64,000 nt of DNA from Saussurea involucrata (Eukaryota; Streptophyta; Magnoliopsida; Asterales; Asteraceae). The DNA lies in the NCBI GenBank assembly GCA_033807775.1, contig CM066312.1, forward strand, positions 23,285,696-23,349,695, given 5' to 3'. Position 1 is the first letter of the stretch, and each line of letters begins with the position of its first letter. This document shows, in pieces, positions 56,109 through 64,000 of this stretch. A program made the position numbers and the translations under genes. Below the pieces are notes generated by a model. It did not search any database. It was not told the DNA's origin and was given only the letters and a program-made list of their open reading frames with translations.

Positions 56109-59100
56109 TCAGATTTTGGCATCTTTGAAATCGTTGTAGCTTCTGTTGTCTCGTCCGACTTTTCTGATCTCTTTGTAGAATCTGATGCAGAGTTCTCTTA
56201 GGCGAATTGTTGCGTCAATCTCTCTTATGATAGTATCTGCAGCATCTTTATCCATTTTCTTTGAACCTCTGTATTTCACAAGGCTTGCTCTGAACTTGTT
56301 CAGAGTACTTGTTGCATACTTCTGACAGTCCATGCATACAAATAGTTTAGTTTCGCCTTGAGGGTTTTGAAATACTAACCCAAACCGTGGTTCTGTGATG
56401 ATTGAGTTAGGTACGGCGTCCGGTGGGCAGCGATCCTCTGGTGGTCGTAAATCCAGATGTTTGAGACCAAGATCCTTTCCCAGCTGGAAATCTATCATGC
56501 TGTAGAGCAGAAGCTTTTCCCTCATCGCTTTTCTCAACACTTGATAGGCTCTGGTGTTTGCCTCTGTGTTGTAGTTGTCCTTTGTCCATTGCAGAAGGTC
56601 AGGTAGATCATATGGATTGATATTTCTTAAATCAGCATCAGCGAAGGTAGTTTCTGAATTGTTTTCTCTTCTGACTTTGTAAAGATTGTACCTGACCCTT
56701 GGATAGGTTATTGTGAAGGAGAATTTGCAGAAGATTACCTTTTTGATCTTGTGGATTGAGAAGACATCTGCTTTGGTTCTTGGCTTTGTCCTTGTGAAGA
56801 TGTTCTCAAATTCTTCTCTAATCCTTGGATCTGTCACATGATCTGTTGGATAATTGGTCTGAAAGGATTGTTTATAGAGGTATTTGAATACCACTTCTTC
56901 CATTTCTTCATATGTTGGACCTGGTTGTGGTACTTGTCTTCTGAGACTCTCCATCTGTTGAACAACTTCTGCGGCTCTACCAGTTAGAGGAATGTCTGAC
57001 AGAGGCTTCAATCCATGTGCCCAGTCAACTTCTTCAGGCTTTGGGGTTTGAAAGGCATCAAACGCGCTCTTCATTAGTTTCTCTGTTGGCTTTGGCAATG
57101 TTTTCTTCTTAGGCTCTTCTGTCAGTATACCTTTGCCCTTATCTTTGGTTTTTGGCGGGGCAGAAACTGTTGCTTCTTTAAGTTTGGAGGTTGGCACTTC
57201 TGTTGGCTTGATGGGGGTTGCCTCTGTGGGTTTTGACATTTGTGATTTAGAGGACTTTTGTGGCGATGGTTCTGTTGGCTTGAGTTGCTCTGTAACCTCT
57301 GTTGGCGGTTGTTTGTTGACTTCTTCTGTGAGCTCAGTTTCTGTTGATGAAGTATTGGCATCGAATCTTCTTGCCATTTTGAAAGCTAAAGTGAACCTGT
57401 GCCTTTCTTCTTCTCTCTGCGTCATACGATCACTCATTGTTGTGTGCATCCTTTTCAGAACGTCAGAAGCAGAGGTCGTTGCTCTTTTTGGTTTGGTGGC
57501 AATCGACTTTCTTCTGGGTATGGTTTGGGGTGTTTCCACAGAGGTGGGTGTTTTCTCTGTGGTTTGTTCATCTGTTTCTTCCAAAATGATTACCTCAGGG
57601 GCGGTTGTTGCCTCTGTGGTTTGCTGATCTGCTTCTGGAGTTTTGGTTTCGTTAGGAGATGATTCCACAAAGATGGGTGTTGTCTTTGTGGTCTTTTGGG
57701 TTTGTTGTTGGGTTTCTTCTGGAGGGGCTTGGTTGATTGGTTCTGCTGCGATTGGTGGACTTTGTATTCCTCTGCTCGTAGCTTTCTCTCTTAGATTCTC
57801 CCCCCCCAGGATTATCTGATGGACCAGGTTGGTCATCATCAGAATCATCCTGACTTTTATCAGAAGTACCCTCTGCACTGCAAGAAGTTTTGGGTTTCTT
57901 TGGTAATTCAGCTCCTGCTGCCATCAACTTTTCACAGACATCATCGCAGAGGCCAATCAATGTCGCAAGCTCTGCTTCTGTTTTGAAACGCATTCTGCCG
58001 ACACTCTTTCTGAAATCCTTGACATAGTTGGCATTTGCAGTTGTGAAGGAGACAATGACTTCTGTGACCTGGTTAATGACGTTCTGTCCGAGCTCTGTAA
58101 GCTGTGCTCTGGTCATATAGTCTTTTGGTTGCATCATTGTCGTGTTGCGTATTGCCTCTGCTTGTACTTGTGATAGGGCATTCTGTAAGTCTGCAGGAGT
58201 GATGCCCTCTGCTCTGTTGGATTGCGTATTCATTTGTTCAAGGAAATCTTTGACAGAGTCCCTGAAAGCAGAAGTTGCAGTTGTTCCGAATTCCTGAGCT
58301 GCAGAAGTGGCTGTTGCTTTGGCAGTAGTTTCGGCAGAAGACTTCATCTCTGAGATGGCGGTTTTTACCTCTGTGGACAGATTGTCCATTTTGGTGTTCA
58401 GATTCAGGATAGCCGTAGATGTTGTCTCTGTAAAGGATTTGAAAGAGCTTTGCAACTCTCTGGAGGAACACATTCGTCTCCAGAGTGAGTCCCTGTTCCT
58501 GGGACACCTTCGTTCACCCTTGTTTGTACGATGGGGGTGGAAGGATTTCCTTCTGATCCTCGAGAAGAAACCTGAGTTTCGATCTCTACAGAAGTTCTGT
58601 GAAGAACAGTGTCCAAATCCACTCCAGAGGTGGTTATTAGAATGTTCTTCTGTTGACTGGGAGACTTGTCTAGAGTCTCTTCGTCTCTGTGCTCACTACT
58701 TCTCTCTGAAAGAAGTTTTGGTCCTAATGTGTGCGTGGCAGAGGAAACGAATTCCTCTGTAGGGTGTTCTAGGGTGATCTGGGGCGACTGATCACGAACA
58801 ATAGGTGAGTCTCTTTGAGGAGACTCCCTAGGAATGGATTCCCCGGTTTCTGTGGGCACAGAGGTTGAAAGAGTAACCTCTGGCTGGATGAGTTGGGTTA
58901 GGATCGAGCTGTGCTGATCTTTTTCAATAACTCCTTCTGCAGCTAGACCTGCGGAGTTAGAAATGTGGGTTGCACTGGGAGTTGGTTTTGGTTGTGTGCC
59001 TCTATTTATCCAGGCATCTTTTCTTGCTTCTTCCTCTGTTAAGCATCCAAGCACTACTTCATTGTCTATCATTTCATCCTCTGTAACTACCCTATGGCTT

Positions 59101-61089
59101 GGTGCTTCTTCCCTAAGTTCTGTTGAAGTTCCTTGCTCTGGTCGTAAGAAGTCATACATTTGATGAGATCCGAATAATCTCATGACATGTGGATGATAAA
59201 GACCCTTACGTATCCAGACAGCTTCTTCTTCATCTGAATCTGTCTCTAAGATCTCTATTTCTGTCTCTGTTGTTGCTAATCCCTCTTTTTGTACAACTTC
59301 GACCCCTTTTTCTTTTTCTTCTTCCATCATATTCTCAGAAGCCTCTGTAATTTCACCTCTGTTCCACTCAGCTTCTGTTTGTTCTATTTCTTCTGAAGCT
59401 GGGTTTGGACTTCTTCTGTGAACGTCCAATCCTTGAATGAAAGGGTTTTGTAAAATCACAGGGGTGTCGGCTGGTTGATTTTTTGGTGTTGTGTCATCTT
59501 CTTGCAGATGTGTGTCAATGCCAGAAATGAAGAACTCTTGTTCTTCTGGAGAGTGGTGGTCGAGAGGTTGTGCCGTCCACCCTGCTGTATTTAGGGTGTT
59601 GGCAATATCAGGGTTCTGTAAGAAGTCGTTCAGGTCTCCTTGGTGAGCAAATCTATCTGGAGATTGATAGGGTGATTGATACTTTTCTGTAGCTATTTCT
59701 TCTTCTGCAACTTCTTCTTCAGCAGTTTCCTCTTCTGCAATGGTAACCAACTTTGCAAGTGATTTACCATGCCTCTTTTTGGTTTTCCTCCTCTTAGGAT
59801 TTGGTGCCCCTTCTTCTGTTGATTTCGATCTTTTCTTCTTCATTTTTGGGGAAGAGGGAGGAGCAGAGGAGCCAATTTCTGTGGCATGAGGAGGTGAAGG
59901 TTGATCTTCTGCAGCGCTTGTTGAGGTGCCTTCTGCAGTTTTCCTCTTCTTAGCTTTTGGAGTAGATGCAGAGGTTCTTGATGAAGACTTCTTTCCCATT
60001 AGTTCTGCACGTTTGGCTATAAAGCTGAGTTGAATAGCCATGTGCTTTGCTAACTTCTGATCCTTTTCTTCTTGAGTGGAAAGAGGTTTTGCTATCATTG
60101 TTCCTAGGGGGACACCTAAACGCGGGGGTGTCATAGGACTCGGTTTAGGAGTTCTATGATCGCGTATATACTCTTTCTTAAGGGATTTATTCGATGCGTA
60201 GCGCAGAAGCTTCTTTGACAGAGGTCTACAGTGTGAGTAGCCATCAGTATGATCAGTGGGGGTATTCTTGTTCATCGGGAACTGTTTGGGAGTTGGTCCT
60301 TCCATTGGCCAGTTTTGGATTAGCAGTAGAGGTTCGAACAGTACTCCCAATATTCTTTGAAATTGCAGAGGTTGTAGAAAGTTGGGATCGTTTTCTTTGA
60401 CCCTTCTCGTGTTGTTTTTTCTGTCGATGGTGTTTATGATCTCTTGCATCATAATGGTCGCATAATCTAGTGGAAGATCATAGTAAACCCCATACATGAT
60501 GCTCAAGATTTGATGTGAGCTCTGGTCAATACTTCCTATTTTCCATGTGAGGCATCTGTTAGGAATAGAGAACAAAGTGTTCCACAGAGGTGGTAATCTT
60601 CCTCTGCGAAAGTCATTTCTCTTCCGTAGTTGGGTGTTATACCCAAGCATTTTTACGAAGCGACAGAGCTCTTCGTCTGATGGTTGCTCTGCATAACTCT
60701 TCAATCCCAGAAGACCCCTTGTTGGTAGGTTGAATTCAAGTGAGAACATTGTTCTGTTGAACTTGATTTCAAGATGCTCAGATTTATCAGATCTTGAAAT
60801 GTACCCTTTGATAAGAGAATCGTCTTTATCAAATCGGCAGCTTTGCCAAAATTGGTTCAAATAACGGACTGGAATTTTGTTTCGGGTTCTTGAGAGTAGA
60901 GGGAAGAGGATGTGATTTTCCATTATATTCAGAAGAATAGCATGGGCTTCGCCGAAAGCAGTGGGTGAGGGGACCAAGTAGCAGTTGTTGGATTTGATAG
61001 GAAGTATGGTTTCGAAGTGATCTTTTTCTATGAAGTTTTGCAAGTGTGTCGTCGGAGCAAATTCTGCAAGCTTTAGAAGATGAAGCCAT
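56109..61089 (-). pseudogene. Sirevirus third ORF, very long, three frameshifts
   Basis: The probable start is the ATG at 61089 (MASSSKACRICS); a one-base shift just after it leads into the long frame that is open to 58404 (LAEFAPTTHLQNFIEKDHFE). A second shift near 58455 leads to 58473-57652, a third at the G8/C8 run near 57802 leads to 57878-56109. Together that is about 1,650 codons. The N-terminal 400 residues look globular (WNTLFSIPNRCLTWKIGSID, YGVYYDLPLDYATIMMQEII). The middle is low-complexity, rich in Glu, Thr, Pro and Ser, with Lys-rich patches such as KMKKKRSK. A coiled-coil part (LNTKMDNLSTEVKTAISEMK) follows, and then the C-terminal domain shared with 2230-2742. No signal peptide or transmembrane helix is visible. 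It lies after pol, as in Sireviruses; function unknown. Confidence 0.65.
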
Positions 61090-62484
61090 TTGATTTTAAG
61101 AACAAGGTTTTTGCAAGCTTTTGCAGGGTTTCGCCGGAGAAGAAGATAAGAGTTTGTAAAAGGTTTTATGAGAGGGTATTGCTTGGTTTTTATAGGAGGG
61201 TAAAACGGTAGTATTCGAAAGGGTAAAATATATGGCAATGGATTAAAATTTGGAATCCGTACTCGAGTTTGAGCGGCGGGTTCAACTTTCCAAATAAAAA
61301 CGTTCCATGTACGCCCAATGAAAATGGGACACGTAGGCCTTGTCAGAATATGACAGGACGTCGTGCGCGGCCCATTAATGCTAGGCGCGTGAGGTTGTTT
61401 TTAGCCATATGAGTTTCACTCGCAGTAACAGTAACCGTTATTACCACAGATAACAAAATGGCAGAACTTTTGTGTTTTACAGAAGTTCTGTGATTTTGAA
61501 AATCTTGAGTTTTAACCTCTTCTCATATATCTCATTGTTGTCATGACTCTGAAGGTTCTTCTTTGAACGAAAACGTTTGTAAAGACATTGGAGAGGATCA
61601 ATAGGATTTTGTCAAAAAAATTTACTCACAGAGGTTTTGTAGCTCTGATGGAACTTGCAGAAGCTCTGCGAGAGCCAGCAGAAGCTCTATGAGAGAAAAA
61701 ATCTTATAACTTGAATTCTATTAACTTTCTGATCATCCAATTTTTGATCTGTGTTAAGAGATGTTTTTCGCACATTTTTGAAAGTTGGTGTCCGAGAAAA
61801 CTATTTTGATAAACGTTTTGTTCGAGAAGGTCATGGTGTGTGTTGTCGGTTTCCGAGATAACATTCCAAAAGATCGACAAAGGGTTAATTTGTGATCACA
61901 GAGCATATTTCCTGCAGAACCTCTGTTGAGCTCAGTAGAAGCTCTATGACCTTAAATTTCTCCTATTTCGAATTTTGTTAAACTTTTTGAACTTTTGATT
62001 TTTGAAATGTAATTCATAGTATATTTAGGACATATTTGACAATTGTTGTCCTAGAAAACTGTTTTCCAAAAACCTTTTGTGCGAGAGACATACCTTTTGG
62101 TTCTTCTGTTCGCGGCAGTTTTGTCTTACTTCTGTCGACATTCTTCTTTGCTTTCCTTTGAAAGATTTACCTCTGTAGATCATTTCAGGGTCCCTTTTGC
62201 TCCCCCTTGATCTAATCACTTCTGTAGATCAAGAATTTTCCTTTTTCTCCCCCTTGATCTATGCTTGGTTCAAAGAATGGTAAGATTTGTATTGAGTATA
62301 GATTATGTTTACCAGAGGTTCTGTAAGGGTTATCAGAAGATCTGAGCGGACCCACAGAGGCTCTGTAAACAATTATTTTTGCATAAAAAATACATATTGA
62401 AATAAATTTATCAACGCAATAACTTAGTAATAATAGATATTTATACTTATTTACAGAAGATAAAGCTATACTTACAGAGAATTT
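61090..62484 (-). other. Repeat-rich non-coding region between pol and third ORF
   Basis: No gene. It holds CAGAGGTTTTGTAGCTCTG, GCAGAAGCTCTGCGAGAG, CAGAACCTCTG, CCAGAGGTTCTG and CAGAGGCTCTG words, all able to pair. A diverged duplication of about 200 bases is present: 61640-61870 and 61905-62100 share GTCCGAGAAAACT / GTCCTAGAAAACT with following CGTTTTGTTCGAGA / CCTTTTGTGCGAGA. Confidence 0.7.
62199..62260 (-). repeat. Duplicated polypurine-tract-like units
   Basis: On the minus strand AGATCAAGGGGGAG occurs at 62260-62247 and TAGATCAAGGGGGA at 62214-62201, each followed by a purine-rich stretch. Internal copies of the polypurine tract upstream of the third ORF are a published Sirevirus trait. 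Confidence 0.65.
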
Positions 62485-64000
62485 TCACACCATGTTAATC
62501 ATTCCTAACTTACCCACCAAGAAGTTGAATCTTTTCTCGTCTAATGCTTTGGTGAATAAGTCAGCGAGTTGATATTCTGTGGGCACGAAATGCATTTCGA
62601 TTGTACCGTATTCAACATGATGTTTCAAGAAATGATACCTTATATCGATATGCTTGGTTTTTGAGTGTTGCACAGGGTTGGCAGAGATAGCAATAACACT
62701 TTTGGAATCACAGAAGATGGGTATTTTGAACAGAATGTGGCCGTAGTCTTTTAGCTGAGTCTTCATCCATAGAACCTGAGAACAACAGCTAGCGGCAGCA
62801 ACGTATTCAGCTTCTGCAGTGGATGTGGAGACACAATTATGCTTCTTGGAGGTCCAACTGACTAGTTTACCACCTAGGAATTGACAACTCCCAAAGGTAC
62901 TCTTTCTGTCGAGCATGCATCCTCCATAGTCTGAATCTGTATAAGCTTTAAGACTAAAACCAGAGTTCTGTGGATACCAGAGACCAAGATTGTTGGTCCC
63001 CTTCAGGTATCTAAAGATTCTCTTTACAGCATCATAATGTGATTTCTTTGGACTAGCTTGATAACGTGCACAAAGACATGTGGCATGCATAATGTCAGGT
63101 CTGCTTGCTGTTAAGTATAACAGAGATCCAATCATGCCTCTGTAGAGAGTACATTCTACAGAAATACCATTTGGATCTAAGAATAACTTATTTCCAGTGG
63201 CCATTGGAGTCTTCATTGCAGAGGTATCAGAGAGATTATATTTTAAAAGTATGTCAGAGACATATTTGGCTTGATTTATAAAAATTCCCTCTGAAGATTG
63301 TTTGACTTGAAGTCCGAGGAAGAATGTTAATTCTCCCATCATACTCATTTCAAACTCACTCTGCATGAGTTTTTCAAAAATTTTGCACTCTTCTGAATTT
63401 TTAGACCCAAAAATTATGTCATCTACGTATATTTGTACAAGCATTATCTCACTATTTTTGCATTTATAGAATAAGGTAGTATCTGTTGTACCTCTGTTGT
63501 AGCCATTGACTAGAAGGAAGGTAGAAAGTCGTTCGTACCATGCTCTTGGAGCCTGTTTCAGTCCGTATAGAGCCTTTTCAAGGTAGTATACATGCCTTGG
63601 AAACTTTGAGCTTTCAAAACCTGGTGGCTGATTTACGTAAACCTCTTCTTGGATTTCACCGTTTAGAAAAGCTGATTTTACGTCCATCTGATAGACTTTA
63701 AAACCTTTGTGGGCTGCGAAGGCTAAGAATATTCTTATTGCTTCGAGAGGTGCGACAGAGGCAAAAGTCTCATCGTAGTCTATGCCTTCTTCTTGTCTAT
63801 ATCCTTTTGCTACTAATCTTGCTTTGTTTCTGACGACCACTCCATCTTCATCCTTCTTGTTTCTGTAGACCCATTTAGTCCCAATGGCCTGTTTCCCTCT
63901 TGGCAGAGGTACTAAAGTCCATACTCTGTTACGCTCAAATTGCAGAAGTTCTTCTTGCATGGCGTCTACCCAGTTTGGGTCATCTAGGGCTTCAGAAATC
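62485..64000 (-). CDS. Sirevirus-like copia pol, reverse transcriptase and RNase H (5' part outside window)
   Basis: An uninterrupted frame from the window edge to TAA at 62485, about 505 codons. The reverse transcriptase begins ISEALDDPNWVDAMQEELLQ, WTLVPLPRGKQAIGTKWVYR, then TFASVAPLEAIRIFLAFAAH, YQMDVKSAFLNGEIQEEVYV, LYGLKQAPRAWYERL, the catalytic LVQIYVDDIIFGS and LTFFLGLQVKQ. RNase H has AYTDSDYGGCMLDRKSTFGS, WTSKKHNCVSTSTAEAEYVA, IFCDSKSVIAIS and ADLFTKALDEKRF. No stops or shifts occur, and all catalytic residues are present. The first methionine at 63960 is internal, not a start. It copies element RNA into DNA and removes the RNA strand. Confidence 0.93.
   Translation of the reverse strand, partial: ISEALDDPNWVDAMQEELLQFERNRVWTLVPLPRGKQAIGTKWVYRNKKDEDGVVVRNKARLVAKGYRQEEGIDYDETFASVAPLEAIRIFLAFAAHKGFKVYQMDVKSAFLNGEIQEEVYVNQPPGFESSKFPRHVYYLEKALYGLKQAPRAWYERLSTFLLVNGYNRGTTDTTLFYKCKNSEIMLVQIYVDDIIFGSKNSEECKIFEKLMQSEFEMSMMGELTFFLGLQVKQSSEGIFINQAKYVSDILLKYNLSDTSAMKTPMATGNKLFLDPNGISVECTLYRGMIGSLLYLTASRPDIMHATCLCARYQASPKKSHYDAVKRIFRYLKGTNNLGLWYPQNSGFSLKAYTDSDYGGCMLDRKSTFGSCQFLGGKLVSWTSKKHNCVSTSTAEAEYVAAASCCSQVLWMKTQLKDYGHILFKIPIFCDSKSVIAISANPVQHSKTKHIDIRYHFLKHHVEYGTIEMHFVPTEYQLADLFTKALDEKRFNFLVGKLGMINMV

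Larger units (their letters stand above)
55081..64000 (-). mobile_element. Sirevirus-like Ty1/copia element with giant third ORF, 5' part beyond window
   Basis: On the minus strand, pol (64000-62485) is followed by about 1.4 kb of repeat-rich non-coding DNA, a roughly 5-kb third coding region, a purine tract and the 3' LTR. The extra ORF after pol, the multiplied polypurine tracts and the palindrome-rich LTR are recognised traits of Sireviruses. Gag, protease, integrase and the 5' LTR lie to the right of the window. Confidence 0.85.

Noticed and set aside
57133..57627. Plus-strand open frame of 164 codons
   Set aside because: It is antisense to the Sirevirus third ORF, whose composition leaves the other strand open; it has no features of its own.
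61090..61238. Upstream extension of the third ORF to 61238
   Set aside because: The extension starts with a TTG codon and has the composition of non-coding DNA. The ATG at 61089 in the neighbouring frame gives a more plausible N-terminus.

Overview
The window is plant nuclear DNA, AT-rich and made almost entirely of transposable elements. The elements show plant-type Ty3/gypsy, Ty1/copia and Mutator lineages, priming sites matching plant initiator-Met and Asp tRNAs, GT-AG introns, an ULP1-carrying MULE and a Tourist-type MITE. A eudicot is likely; the family cannot be named from sequence alone. I found no convincing single-copy host gene, tRNA, rRNA or CRISPR array. Most coding regions are dead copies with nonsense codons and frameshifts.

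Layout. 1-3465: 3' end of a plus-strand Sirevirus-like copia element, with a decayed third ORF and an LTR. 4149-16410: a Mutator-like element (MULE-2) with a CpG-rich terminal repeat, a broken small coiled-coil gene and a minus-strand multi-exon ULP1-type protease gene. The last exon of that gene is split by a chromodomain gypsy element (6296-14551, perfect 5-bp target duplication). 17532-26202: a decayed copia element that holds two further LTR insertions (22165-23091 and 23539-26008). 26255-29816: a 26-bp minisatellite and unassigned repeat remnants.

29817-47764 is a large non-autonomous gypsy-type element (called E1 here). Its 5' LTR holds two insertions: a nearly complete mudrA-type MULE (30793-35729, perfect 9-bp target duplication) and a small LTR element with one gag-region ORF (36260-40763). 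Its interior carries a Tourist MITE. Its 3' LTR is cut at 47764 by an Athila-like gypsy element (47765-55080), which is in turn cut by a minus-strand Sirevirus (55081 to the window end). E1's two LTRs therefore act as filled and empty copies of the same sequence, and they date the order of insertion.

Most interesting points: (1) the Sirevirus has a roughly 5-kb third coding region after pol, about 1,650 codons with three frameshifts, and a homologous C-terminal relic lies at the other end of the window; (2) a short CAGAGG/CTCTG motif pervades that element, and a CCCACTGTG/CACAGTGGG motif likewise pervades the Athila-like element; (3) the mudrA MULE has a convergent small coiled-coil gene in the position of mudrB, and the ULP1 MULE has a comparable one; (4) the ULP1 gene contains an exon-plus-intron array with a period of exactly 160 bp.
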